Shown: positions 24,820 through 32,988 of the stretch, one piece after another
How the letters are laid out: every line of letters starts with the position of its first letter
Numbering within the stretch: position 1 is the first letter of the stretch
Origin: Streptomyces justiciae
Lineage (GTDB): Bacteria; Actinomycetota; Actinomycetes; Streptomycetales; Streptomycetaceae
Direction: 5' to 3'
NCBI RefSeq assembly: GCF_015163075.1
Contig: NZ_JADDXU010000001.1
Location: 62,001 to 126,000, forward strand
Length of the DNA: 64,000 nt
Translations under genes and position numbers: made by a program
Notes under the pieces: model-generated
The model's database searches: none
What the model was told of the DNA's origin: nothing
What the model saw: the letters and a program-made list of their open reading frames with translations, nothing else

Positions 24820-25053
24820 CTATGACTTGGGTCGGTAGCTGAGCAGGTCACCCGGCTGGCAGTCCAGGACCTCGCAGATCCGGGTGAGGGTGGTGAAGCG
24901 GATCGCCTTGGCGCGCCCGTTCTTGAGGACGGACAGGTTGACGTTGGTGACGCCGACGCGGTGGGCGAGTTCGGTGACGGTCATCCCGCGCTCGCTGAGG
25001 AGCTTGTCGAGATGGACCTCGATGTCGTGGCCCTCGTGCTCGTCCTCGGCCAT
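24820..25053 (-). CDS. XRE-family regulator (YozG-like), partner of DUF2975 protein
   Basis: A 77-residue DNA-binding protein, almost entirely one helix-turn-helix domain (DKLLSERGMTVTELAHRVGVTNVNLSVLKNG, then CEVLDCQPGDLLSY). It is coupled by a TGATG overlap to the DUF2975 membrane protein gene. Pairs of small XRE protein plus DUF2975 protein are widespread (yozG-yoaS in Bacillus is the example I recall), but their signal is not known. The palindromes upstream of the operon (25682-25731) are its likely binding sites, giving autoregulation. Whether it also controls the CTCAA promoters nearby is open; the motif there does not resemble the palindromes. Confidence 0.88.
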   Translation of the reverse strand: MAEDEHEGHDIEVHLDKLLSERGMTVTELAHRVGVTNVNLSVLKNGRAKAIRFTTLTRICEVLDCQPGDLLSYRPKS

Positions 25054-25667
25054 CAGACGACCCCTTCGAGGTCCTCGCGCAGGGCGGCGCCGGCGCTGGT
25101 GATACGGGCGAAGGTGAGGAGGCCGAGGCCGGTGAGCACGATCAGGTACGGGGGTGTGAACATGGCCAGCCAGGAACCGGCCGTGAGCTCCTCCGACTTG
25201 GCCAGGCTCGCGAGGACCGCGGCCTTGGCGTTCGACTCGATGATCTCGGCGATCAGGCCGCCCAGCAGCAGCCACCAGCCGAGGACGCGGAGCCGGGACG
25301 CGGTCAGGCCGGTGTGGATGCCGTCCCGCGCCGCGCCCTGGAAGAGCCGGTTCAGGAGGAAGAGGCTGCTGATCAGCAGCAGTACGGTCGGCAGCGTGGT
25401 GAGCTGGTCCAGCAGGTGCAGGGAGGTGTCGGTCTCGCCGCCGCAGTAGCGGGGGACCGACTCGACGGCGGCACCCTTCTCGGCGGGGAAGCCCGGCGGG
25501 GCGACCGAACTGCCGGCCGAGTCGTCGACGATGCAGACGTTGCCGTCCGCCCAACCCCCGCGGGCCACTTGGAAGACGACTCCCACCGTCAGGAGCCCCA
25601 CCACTACACGCAGCACGACGGACACCACCGTCGCCATCGGCTCCAGCATCTTCCGGTCCTCGGACAT
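25053..25667 (-). CDS. DUF2975-type membrane protein
   Basis: A 204-residue membrane protein with four hydrophobic segments: VVSVVLRVVVGLLTVGVVFQV, LPTVLLLISSLFLLNRLF, LRVLGWWLLLGGLIAEII and PPYLIVLTGLGLLTFARI. An external loop with two Cys lies between helices 1 and 2. The late RLFQGA and LGWWLLLGGL features and the adjacent small XRE gene identify the DUF2975 family. It is the first gene of a three-gene operon (membrane protein, regulator, 34-residue peptide). A membrane sensor that controls the XRE regulator is a reasonable model, but function in this family is not established. Confidence 0.8.
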   Translation of the reverse strand: MSEDRKMLEPMATVVSVVLRVVVGLLTVGVVFQVARGGWADGNVCIVDDSAGSSVAPPGFPAEKGAAVESVPRYCGGETDTSLHLLDQLTTLPTVLLLISSLFLLNRLFQGAARDGIHTGLTASRLRVLGWWLLLGGLIAEIIESNAKAAVLASLAKSEELTAGSWLAMFTPPYLIVLTGLGLLTFARITSAGAALREDLEGVV

Positions 25668-25681
25668 GATCCCCCGCCTCG

Positions 25682-25731
25682 CTTATCGTTTTTCGATGTA
25701 TCGAGTTTCGATGTTATCGAGAAACGATAAG
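25682..25731. promoter_or_regulatory. Nested TATCG palindromes upstream of DUF2975-XRE operon
   Basis: CTTATCGTTTTTCGAT (25682-25697) and ATCGAGAAACGATAAG (25716-25731) form a 16-bp inverted repeat with one mismatch. Between them ATCGA-GTT-TCGAT (25700-25712) is a second palindrome. The tract is AT-rich against the local GC background and lies 15-64 bases before the operon start. It should hold the promoter and the operators of the XRE regulator. Confidence 0.82.
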
Positions 25732-25743
25732 CCGCGCAAGCAA

Positions 25744-25780
25744 CCGCGCCCCCGCACCAGGAACAGGTGCGAGGGCGCGG
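25744..25780 (-). terminator. Hairpin terminator after subtilase 2
   Basis: CCGCGCCCCCGCACC (25744-25758) pairs with GGTGCGAGGGCGCGG (25766-25780) apart from one mismatch, with a 7-base loop. It lies 22 bases downstream of the second subtilase and insulates the XRE/DUF2975 promoter from it. Confidence 0.75.
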
Positions 25781-25802
25781 GAGCAAGGGAGTTGACCGGG
25801 TG

Positions 25803-28199
25803 TCAGAACCTCACGACGAAGTTGCGCACCGTCCCGGTGTCACCCGTGGCCACGTCGTCGACGCGGAGCTTCCACCAGCCGTTGACCGGCAGGTCGGTCG
25901 CGTCGACCGTGTAGACCTTCTTCAGGGTCCCGCCGGGCTCCTCGCCGTTGTCCTTGAGCAGGTGCAGGGAGCCGTCCGGGGCGATCAGGTCGATCTTGAG
26001 GTCGCCCAGGTACTCGTGCTCGACGTCCACGTACACCTCGAGCTTGCCGGAGCCGACGCCCGACAGGCCGTCCGCCTTGGTCCAGATCTCCGTGTAGTTC
26101 TTGTCCGGAATGGCCTTCACGGTCTGGTTCTCGTACGCCGGGAAGCCGAGCGACCAGCCGGTGAGGGTGCCGGTGGAACCGGTCGCGGAGTCGGTGACCT
26201 TCAGCGTCCAGGTGCCGTTGGCGACCGCGTCGGTGGCATCGACGCCGTACGTGGTCTGGAGGGTGCCGCCCGCCTCGGAGCCGTACGGCTTGAGGGTGTA
26301 CGCCTTGCCGTCCGGGCTGGTCAGGGCGAGCTTCAGGTCGCCGATCCTGGTGTGGGTGAGGTTCGCGTAGACCTGGAGCGGGCCGGCGGCGTTGCCGTCG
26401 ATCTCGGAGACGGCGATGGTCGAGCTGAGGGTGCCGGAGTCCGGGATGCTCTGGGCGGTGGTGTTCTCGAACGGCGTCGGGAAGATCAGCGACCAGGTGG
26501 TCAGCGTGCCGGCGTCCCCGTCGTCGGTGTCGGTCATCCGCAGCTTCCACTCGCCGTTCGCGACGGAGGCGGAGGCGTCGACCGTGTACGTGGCGATGAT
26601 GTCGTCGGCGCCGTCGGAGGCGCTCGCGGCCTTCAGCAGATGGGTCGTGCCGTTCGGCGCGACGAGCTCCAGCTTCACGTCACCGCGGAAGGCGTGGGTG
26701 ATGTTGACGTACGCCTTGAGGTTCTTCGGCGCGTTGCCCGGGTATTCGGCGACGGTGATCGGCGAGGTCACCGCGGTGCCGGTGCCGCCGGTCGGCGCGT
26801 CCGGGATGGCGATGTCCTTGTCGTTGTCGACCTGGAAGGCGCGCGGCTTCTTGTCCGCCTCGGGCTTCGGCTCGACCGCGGCGACGGCCTTGGCCACGTC
26901 GATACGGGGTACGGTCACGCCCGCCTCGTCGGTGACCGGCTTGCCGGTGGTGGCGAGCAGCGAGATCAGGCTGGCCAGCCCCTCGGTCGGGTAGGCCTGG
27001 CGGAGGACGGCGAGGGCGCCGGCGACGTGCGGGGTGGCCATGGAGGTGCCGCTCATGGAGTCGTAGGTGCCGCCGGGGACCGAGGAGACGATGCCGTTGC
27101 CGGGGGCGAGGACGTCGAGCAGCGGGCCGTGGTTGGAGAAGGAGGCGACCTCGTCGTCGTCGGTCGTGGCGCCGACCGAGACCGCGTTGGGCACGCAGGC
27201 CGGGGCGGTGACGGCGGTCGCGCTGCCGTTGTTGCCGGCCGCGACGACCGTGGCGACACCGGCGGCGTAGAGCTTGTCGATGGCGGCGGCGCGGGCGTCC
27301 TTGGTGCAGGCGGTGCTGTAACTCGCCGAGCCCAGGCTGAGGTTGGCGGCGATGATCGGCATCCCGCCCTGCTGGAGCTGCCACACCTTCTCCAGCGCGG
27401 CGATCTGCGCGCTGGTGAAGCTGCGGATGCAGGGAGAGGCGGAGCCGCAGTACTTCGTCGAGTCGAACTTGGAGAAGACCTGCATCGCGACGATGCCCGC
27501 GTCCGGCGCGACACCGGTGGCCGGGGCGCCGGTCAGCCCGGTGCCGTCACCGGCGGCGATACCCGCGACATGCGTGCCGTGGTCACAGCCGTCGAGGGTG
27601 GCGCAGGCGCCGGCCGCGGAGTTGGCGGCACCGGTGCCCTCCTGGGTGGCCGCGCCGTTGCCGCACAGGCTGGTGGCGCCGTAGGTGGCGTCGATCGGCG
27701 AGAAGCAGGCCTCGGCGACGATCCGGTCCTTGAGGAACGGGTGGTTGGTGGCGACACCGGTGTCGATGATCGCGATGTCGCTGCCCGCGCCGGTCTTGCC
27801 GGCCTTGTGGGCGGTGTCGGCGCCGATGACCGGGATGCTCTCGTCCAGCGAGGGTGCGGAGAGCCCGTCCTCGGTGACGCTCACCACGCCGTCCTGGGCG
27901 GCGAGTTCGTCCAGCCCCGACTTGTCGACGCGCAGGGTGACGATGGGCAGGGTGTCGAAGGACTGAAGCGTGTCGCCGACGCTCGCCGCGCTCGACAGGT
28001 CGGCGCGGGTCTCGGTCACGACGTTCACGCGGACGGTGTCGCCGTCGGCGGTCTCGTCGTAGAGCGGCGGATCGACCGGGTCGTCGGCCGTGGTGGCCGT
28101 CGAGGTGGTCGACGTGGAGTCGGTGGCGTGGGCGGGTATCGCGCTGAGGGTGGCGGCCATCACGGACGTGATGACGGCAGCCCAGATCCGTCTGGTCAT
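25803..28199 (-). CDS. Secreted S8 subtilisin-like protease with three P-domains (paralogue)
   Basis: A 798-residue exported protease with the same plan as the gene at 20593: signal peptide (MTRRIWAAVITSV to PAHA), propeptide, catalytic Asp146 (IIDTGVATNHP), His207 (DHGTHVAG) and Ser386 (SGTSMATPHVAG), then three P-domains. Its P-domains differ from one another far more than those of the first gene. The catalytic halves of the two paralogues share long identical DNA. The ATG at 28199, preceded by GAGAG, was preferred over 28289 because the signal peptide starts there. The upstream region lacks the CTCAA block, so the two proteases are probably controlled differently. Confidence 0.9.
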   Translation of the reverse strand: MTRRIWAAVITSVMAATLSAIPAHATDSTSTTSTATTADDPVDPPLYDETADGDTVRVNVVTETRADLSSAASVGDTLQSFDTLPIVTLRVDKSGLDELAAQDGVVSVTEDGLSAPSLDESIPVIGADTAHKAGKTGAGSDIAIIDTGVATNHPFLKDRIVAEACFSPIDATYGATSLCGNGAATQEGTGAANSAAGACATLDGCDHGTHVAGIAAGDGTGLTGAPATGVAPDAGIVAMQVFSKFDSTKYCGSASPCIRSFTSAQIAALEKVWQLQQGGMPIIAANLSLGSASYSTACTKDARAAAIDKLYAAGVATVVAAGNNGSATAVTAPACVPNAVSVGATTDDDEVASFSNHGPLLDVLAPGNGIVSSVPGGTYDSMSGTSMATPHVAGALAVLRQAYPTEGLASLISLLATTGKPVTDEAGVTVPRIDVAKAVAAVEPKPEADKKPRAFQVDNDKDIAIPDAPTGGTGTAVTSPITVAEYPGNAPKNLKAYVNITHAFRGDVKLELVAPNGTTHLLKAASASDGADDIIATYTVDASASVANGEWKLRMTDTDDGDAGTLTTWSLIFPTPFENTTAQSIPDSGTLSSTIAVSEIDGNAAGPLQVYANLTHTRIGDLKLALTSPDGKAYTLKPYGSEAGGTLQTTYGVDATDAVANGTWTLKVTDSATGSTGTLTGWSLGFPAYENQTVKAIPDKNYTEIWTKADGLSGVGSGKLEVYVDVEHEYLGDLKIDLIAPDGSLHLLKDNGEEPGGTLKKVYTVDATDLPVNGWWKLRVDDVATGDTGTVRNFVVRF

Positions 28200-28632
28200 G
28201 GGGCTCTCGATGTGAGGGAGTGCCGGCGCAGGGAAAAGGCACCGGAGGAAGGAAAGAGAAGAAAAGAGCGAACTGCCTGCGGACGTCACGCACTCGGCGT
28301 GTTCCGTCGGGAGGCCGTAGGGGAAAGCGGCGGCAGAGCCGACCGCAGCGGCGGAGAAAGACGGATCCGCTTGATCACCGCAGACCCTAGGGGGCCGTGA
28401 TCACCGCCGCAAGACCCGAACATCCGGAGCCCGCGACTCCGCACGGTTGCTTCGGCAAAAGACGAGGCCGTCCGCCTCGTAAGCCCAAATGAACATCCCC
28501 GCAGGCAGGTTGCTCACGCCAGCAAAACGGAGGAGCTCACTTCCACTTTCTCGTCCCACAGGTCACTCTGGTGCCCGCCCTGAGCCCCCGCTACCGTGGC
28601 GCTGCCCGCACCACACCGAGAGACCGAAGAAA
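28200..28632. other. Divergent promoter region between subtilase 2 and the WXG100 cluster
   Basis: About 430 bases without a convincing gene. Two direct copies of TGATCACCGC lie at 28372-28381 and 28398-28407, 26 bp apart, the second within GTGATCACCGCC. They may be regulator sites for the protease. A purine-rich tract (28237-28268) lies in the protease leader. No terminator is expected between divergent genes and none was seen. Confidence 0.5.
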
Positions 28633-29268
28633 TTGAGCCAGGAACCCGCCATCGCCCCGCCCGCCGGAGCCGCGCCGGTGTTCGGGCTGATCACGCCCGT
28701 GGACTGGTACCGCATGCCGCTCCAGCCGCGGGACCGCCGTGAGGCGTCCATCGCCGCGCTGATCAAGCGGCAGTTCGCCGGCGTCGACGACCAGCCCGTC
28801 CTGCGCCGCAAGGCGGAGGAACAGCTGCGCGACACCGCCGAGGCCGGCGTCGAGCAGGGCGGCGTCGTGCTGTACCTCTCCTTCCTGGAGGTCGGCGGCA
28901 TCCCGCTGTCCGCTTCGCTGCTCGTCTCCCGCCTGCACCAGAGATTCGACACGCTCGACGCCGTGGCCGCGCTCGCCGGCTCCGGCGAGGTCGGGCTGAC
29001 GAAGCTGCCCGCGGCGGGGCGGGCGGCCCGGCTGGTGCGGCGCGAGCAGTCGCGGCAGTCGCGGAAGCTGGGCTCGGAGTTCCAGGACACGGTCGTCGAG
29101 TACTTCGTACCGGTCCCGGACCGCGACGAGGTGCTGATGCTCACCTTCAGCACACCGCTGGAACCGATCGCCGACGCCATGGTGGAACTGTTCGACGCGA
29201 TCGCCGGAACACTGCGCTGGCAGCGGCAGGACGACACGGGGGATGAAGAGACATGGGCGAGAGACTGA
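28633..29268 (+). CDS. Protein of unknown function at head of WXG100 cluster
   Basis: About 211 residues from a TTG start; the exact start is uncertain because the frame is open upstream to 28489 without good coding character. The protein is soluble, with a conserved-looking core (VFGLITPVDWYRMPL, VVLYLSFLEVGGIPLSASLLV) and a C-terminal part YFVPVPDRDEVLMLTFSTPL. That part resembles the end of the protein encoded at 30987-31574 (a beta hairpin, then PLEPIADAMVELFDAIAGTLRW against SPGLGEALAGMADELAASLRL). The two may be paralogues flanking the WXG100 genes. It overlaps the next gene by 16 bases. A chaperone or immunity role for a type VII-exported partner is possible but unproven. Confidence 0.7.
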   Translation: MSQEPAIAPPAGAAPVFGLITPVDWYRMPLQPRDRREASIAALIKRQFAGVDDQPVLRRKAEEQLRDTAEAGVEQGGVVLYLSFLEVGGIPLSASLLVSRLHQRFDTLDAVAALAGSGEVGLTKLPAAGRAARLVRREQSRQSRKLGSEFQDTVVEYFVPVPDRDEVLMLTFSTPLEPIADAMVELFDAIAGTLRWQRQDDTGDEETWARD

Positions 29269-29555
29269 GGGTCTCCACGGACGACCTGGAGACGGCCGGC
29301 ACCGGACTGCGCACGGTGGCCACCGAACTCGAAGGACTCGACAAGCTGATGGACCAGTACGACCGCCGCACGGTCGGCCACCAGCAACTGCACGAGCGGC
29401 TCCAGGACTTCTCCGACGGCTGGGACGACAACCGCAAGAAGATGATCGAGGAGATCCAGGGCCTCGGGAAAGTCGCCCACGAGTCCGGCAAGGCGTACAA
29501 GGAACTCGACACCGCGCTCTACAACGCGCTCATCGGCAAGGGGAAGAAGAAGTGA
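29253..29555 (+). CDS. WXG100/ESAT-6-like small helical protein
   Basis: A 100-residue protein that fits the WXG100 superfamily: two predicted long helices joined near the centre by FSDGWDDNR, where GWD stands for the WxG turn. There is no signal peptide and no Cys. The start overlaps the preceding gene, and the next gene follows after 43 bases. Members are exported by type VII secretion as helical hairpin dimers, often with a larger partner. The next gene product also starts with a WXG100-like segment. No EccC ATPase lies in the window, so the secretion machine would be elsewhere. The family call rests on size, helical pattern and context. Confidence 0.7.
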   Translation: MGERLRVSTDDLETAGTGLRTVATELEGLDKLMDQYDRRTVGHQQLHERLQDFSDGWDDNRKKMIEEIQGLGKVAHESGKAYKELDTALYNALIGKGKKK

Positions 29556-29598
29556 TCGGCAAGGGGAGGAAGGCAGTGGTCGGCAAGGAGGACAAGAA

Positions 29599-30990
29599 AT
29601 GACCCGCCCCGCCGACCACCGCTGGGAGGTGTTGGGGGAGAGCGGCGACCCGGTCCCCGGCGACGTCACCGACCTCACGGCCCTCTCCCGCCGCTTCGAG
29701 GCCACCGCGAAGACCATCACCGAGACCGCGGCCGCGCTGCGCCGCCTCGGCAACCAGGAGAGCTGGGACTCCGAGGCCGGCCGCGCCTTCGCCGACAAGG
29801 CCAACGACACCGCGAAGACGGTGAGCAAGGCGCACGACCGCTACGCCGACGCCGCGTCCGCGCTGAAGACGTACTACACCGACCTGGAGACCATCCAGGA
29901 GGACGCCGACAAACTGCTGCGCGACGCGGAGACCAAGGCCGGCGACCTGACCAAGGCGAAGTCGAGCGCCGAGAACCCACCGAAGGGCACTGAGGAGGCT
30001 GACCAGAAGAAGCTCGACAAGAAGGTCACCGACATCCAGGACGGCCTGGCCGACCTGCGCGGTCAGCTCGCGGACGTCAAGCGGCGCCACAAGGAGGCCG
30101 GCGACAAGGCCGCCAAGAAGATCCACGACACCACCGAGGGCGACGGCCTCAACGACTCGTGGCTGGACGACCTGCGCGACGCCCTGAAGATCATCAGCGA
30201 CATCACGGGGGCGATCGCCGCGGTCTGCGGCATCCTCGCGCTGCTCGTCGGCTGGATCCCGATCATCGGCCAGGCGCTGGCGGGCGTGCTCGGCACCATC
30301 GCGCTGGTGATGACCGCGATCTCCCTGGTCTGCCACGTCCTGCTGGCCATCAACGGCGACGGCTCCTGGGGCGACGTCGCCATGGACGCCCTGGGCCTGG
30401 CCACCTTCGGCATCGGCCGCGTCTTCTCCGCCGGTTCCAAGCTCGCCGCCACCCTCGGCCGCAGCCGCGTCTGGCAGGCCGCCGACGACTACGTCCGCGC
30501 CTGGAACCGGGGCATGAACTCCGCCGCCCGCCGCCGCCTCGTCGAGGCGATGGTCGGCCCGCGCGCCGGAGCGACCGGCGCCGGCGCCCTGCCCGACGTC
30601 TCCCTCGCCGCCGCCTTCAAGGGCCTGCCCCGCTCCTTCGCCGACGACCTCGGCACCATCCGCGGCAACTGGCGCGACCTCTTCAAAGTCGGCGACAACC
30701 TCACCGCCGCCCGCAACGCCTACAACACCGCCGGCGCCCGCGGCCTCGCCAGCATGTACGTCGGCCCCGGCATGGTCGACGAACTCGGCCGCATGAAGAA
30801 CATCGACCCGACCGACCTGAACTTCATCGGCACGCCCGACGCCTTCAAGCAGGCCCTCTCCTACAACTCCTGGGCCCTCGGTGCCACCGGCACCGGCGCG
30901 GGCTCCGACACCAACAGCTTCATCGGCCTGTTCGGCGGCGACGAGGAGATCGACGTGACGGGCCCGGACGCGTCGCTGGCGGGGCGGTGA
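29599..30990 (+). CDS. Putative type VII secretion substrate with WXG-like N-terminus
   Basis: A 463-residue protein. Residues 10-110 form a WXG100-like helical region (LSRRFEATAKTITETAAAL, NQESWDSEAGRAFADKAN). A Lys/Asp-rich coiled coil reaches about residue 185. Then two or three hydrophobic helices (IISDITGAIAAVCGILALLV, AGVLGTIALVMTAISLVCHV) and a C-terminal domain of about 190 residues without a recognised motif follow. This plan is common among actinobacterial LXG/T7SS effector-like proteins, in which the C-terminal part is often a toxin. No nuclease or ADP-ribosyltransferase signature was visible here. The stop overlaps the next gene as GTGA, which would fit an effector-immunity pair. 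Confidence 0.7.
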   Translation: MTRPADHRWEVLGESGDPVPGDVTDLTALSRRFEATAKTITETAAALRRLGNQESWDSEAGRAFADKANDTAKTVSKAHDRYADAASALKTYYTDLETIQEDADKLLRDAETKAGDLTKAKSSAENPPKGTEEADQKKLDKKVTDIQDGLADLRGQLADVKRRHKEAGDKAAKKIHDTTEGDGLNDSWLDDLRDALKIISDITGAIAAVCGILALLVGWIPIIGQALAGVLGTIALVMTAISLVCHVLLAINGDGSWGDVAMDALGLATFGIGRVFSAGSKLAATLGRSRVWQAADDYVRAWNRGMNSAARRRLVEAMVGPRAGATGAGALPDVSLAAAFKGLPRSFADDLGTIRGNWRDLFKVGDNLTAARNAYNTAGARGLASMYVGPGMVDELGRMKNIDPTDLNFIGTPDAFKQALSYNSWALGATGTGAGSDTNSFIGLFGGDEEIDVTGPDASLAGR

Positions 30991-31574
30991 CCACGATGGA
31001 CTGGCGCGAGTGCCGAGTGGACCTTCCCGCCCCGCACAACTGGCTGGTGCTCGACCTGCGCACCGAGGACCCCGAGACCTGGGCACGGCAGGTGGCCGAG
31101 GAACACCTGGTGGAGGATTCGCCGCGCGAGCTGTACGACGCCTTCGCCACGGACGTCCTCTGGTACTGGGGTGCGGCCCGCCGCCAGAACGCCCTGTGCG
31201 CGTCCCTGCTCACCCCGCCCGACGCCCCGGTGCTGGCGAGCTACACGGTCCGCGAGGTACGGGTCCCGCCGGAGGCGGCGACGGTCGAGGCACTGCGCGC
31301 CGAGGTGGGCCGGACAGAGGGCCCGTTCTTCGGCACCCAACTGCTGGAGGAGGTGGACCTCCCCCTGGGCCCGGCGCTCCGCGTCCAGCGCATGGAGCCC
31401 ACGGCCCCCGACTCCGCGTCCGTCGAGATCGTCGAGGGCGTCGCCCACTACGTCCTGCCCGCCCGCTTCACGGGCACGGCACTGGAGTGCCGTCTCCTCT
31501 GGAGCTCCCCGGGCCTGGGCGAGGCGCTGGCGGGGATGGCCGACGAACTGGCGGCGTCACTCCGCCTGACGTGA
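30987..31574 (+). CDS. Unknown protein coupled to the T7SS-like gene
   Basis: About 195 residues from a GTG that overlaps the upstream stop; an ATG at 30996 is the alternative. The protein is soluble and acidic, with DWRECRVDLPAPHNW, ATDVLWYWGAARRQNALCASL and a C-terminal LPARFTGTALECRLLWSS hairpin. The end resembles the protein at 28633-29268, so the cluster may be bracketed by paralogues. Tight coupling to the putative secreted protein suggests a cognate partner such as an immunity protein or export chaperone. It converges on the membrane-protein gene at 31557 with an 18-base overlap. Confidence 0.7.
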   Translation: MTTMDWRECRVDLPAPHNWLVLDLRTEDPETWARQVAEEHLVEDSPRELYDAFATDVLWYWGAARRQNALCASLLTPPDAPVLASYTVREVRVPPEAATVEALRAEVGRTEGPFFGTQLLEEVDLPLGPALRVQRMEPTAPDSASVEIVEGVAHYVLPARFTGTALECRLLWSSPGLGEALAGMADELAASLRLT

Positions 31575-32087
31575 CCGCCGCCTGATCGGAGGCTCCCCGA
31601 GCCCGAGCTTCTCCCACGGCAGCATCGCGAGCGGCATCCAGCTGAAGCCGACGGCGAAGACCCCGAGAACGTTGACCAGCCCCTTCGGCAGCACCCACCC
31701 GAGCTGGGCCACGACCAGGGCGACGACCAGCAGATACACATCGAGGACGAGCACGGCGAGGATCTTCCGCAGCGCGGCCCCGAGACCGACGCGCTCCTCG
31801 CCCCCCTTGAACATCCCGAAGACGATCACCGGCACCATCAGCCCGGTGACGCCACCGACGGCGATCCCGCCGATGACGAGAGCGATCCGCCCGTCCTCCG
31901 GCACGACATCGGACAGCGGCGCCCGATCCACCGCGTCCCCGAGCAGCGCCACGGCCGCGTACACACCCAGGGCCATGGCCGCCAGCACGACGACGACCCC
32001 CACTCCGAAGGCGACATTTCCGGCAACCGAGCGCCGCTCACCACGCTGCGTCGCGCTCGGCCCCTCGGCCCTCGACTCGGCGGACAT
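31557..32087 (-). CDS. Four-helix membrane protein, unknown function
   Basis: A 176-residue membrane protein with a polar N-terminus and four hydrophobic stretches: VGVVVVLAAMALGVYAAVAL, IALVIGGIAVGGVTGLMVPV, LVLDVYLLVVALVVAQLG and GVFAVGFSWMPLAML. I do not recognise a family. The ATG at 32087 with GGGAG upstream is better than the one at 32099, whose ribosome site would be too close. The gene lies 49 bases downstream of a lipoprotein gene on the same strand, so the two may be cotranscribed. Its 3' end overlaps the convergent gene by 18 bases. Confidence 0.75.
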   Translation of the reverse strand: MSAESRAEGPSATQRGERRSVAGNVAFGVGVVVVLAAMALGVYAAVALLGDAVDRAPLSDVVPEDGRIALVIGGIAVGGVTGLMVPVIVFGMFKGGEERVGLGAALRKILAVLVLDVYLLVVALVVAQLGWVLPKGLVNVLGVFAVGFSWMPLAMLPWEKLGLGEPPIRRRSRQAE

Positions 32088-32136
32088 GGACTCTCCCATT
32101 CCTCTGCGGGGTCCGGTAGAGGATAGCCAGGTCGGG

Positions 32137-32811
32137 TCAGTGGCTCCAGGCAGTGGTGTCGAGCACCTTCGTCGGTGGCTTCACGTCCAAGGGCTTGTCG
32201 AAGCCGCTGTAGGTCGTGGTCGTATGGAAGTCCGACCCCTTGTAGACGACCTTCAGGAGGTACGGCTTGCCCTCCGTGGCCACATAGAAGGTGTACTTCC
32301 CGGTCTTCACCCTCTTGTCGGTCACGACCACCGAGATCGCCGGGGTGCCGTCGACCTCGGTCGGCTCGCCGCGCTTCGCCGTGCCGAAGGAGCTGAAGTC
32401 CCGGGGGCAGCGGGCGAGTCCGTCGCCCGGTTCGGCCTTGCTCGCCGGGGTCTTGATCCAGCGGTCCTGGTCCCCGTCCATGGGCTTGTCCGACCACCAC
32501 TCGATGTAGGCGCGGTTCGGGCGGACGTAGTCCGTCTCGCCGATCCGGATCTGTTCGAGGGCGGCGCCGTTCCAGTTCCAGGTGGTCTTCGACGTGCACC
32601 TGTTGTGGAGGTCGGTCGTGATGCGGCCGGTGAAACCCTTGCCCTCGGGGTTGGTGGTCGTCCCCTCGACGGTCACGGACGTCAGCCCGCTCATCGTCTT
32701 GTTCGCCTCGTCGAGGATCTCCTGGCCGGAGCGCTTGTCCTCACCGCCGCCGCTCCCGGAGCACCCGGCCACCAGCAGGCACGCCAGCACCGCCACCGCT
32801 CTTCTTCGCAC
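32137..32811 (-). CDS. LppX/LprAFG-like lipoprotein
   Basis: A 224-residue lipoprotein. The GTG start with a G-rich ribosome site leads to a short signal peptide ending LLVAGC, where the Cys should be lipidated. The mature protein follows the pattern of LolA/LppX-type beta-barrel-half carriers (MSGLTSVTVEGTTTNP, later GKPYLLKVVYKGSDFHTTTTYSGFDKPLDVKPP), which bind lipids or help place glycolipids at the cell surface. The frame is open upstream, but that part lies in the divergent promoter region and is not coding-like. It may be cotranscribed with the membrane protein downstream. Confidence 0.82.
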   Translation of the reverse strand: MRRRAVAVLACLLVAGCSGSGGGEDKRSGQEILDEANKTMSGLTSVTVEGTTTNPEGKGFTGRITTDLHNRCTSKTTWNWNGAALEQIRIGETDYVRPNRAYIEWWSDKPMDGDQDRWIKTPASKAEPGDGLARCPRDFSSFGTAKRGEPTEVDGTPAISVVVTDKRVKTGKYTFYVATEGKPYLLKVVYKGSDFHTTTTYSGFDKPLDVKPPTKVLDTTAWSH

Positions 32812-32988
32812 AGTCCCCCCACAGATCACGGATGGCCCAGAGGTTACCGGTGCGGACGGGCGCGCCAAGATCCTGTAAACCGCGGGGGACAGCGGTGTGC
32901 CCGTGGCATACGGCGTGCGAGACTGCCCCGGTTGCGGAAGTGAACGGGGTGGCCGGGGCGTCTCCCGGCCGGTGGGGAGCGGACGACG

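Noticed and set aside
30159..30986. Upstream extension of the gene at 30987 through the T7SS-like gene
   Set aside because: It is out of phase with a well-supported coding frame and has only Arg/Pro/His-rich shadow composition.
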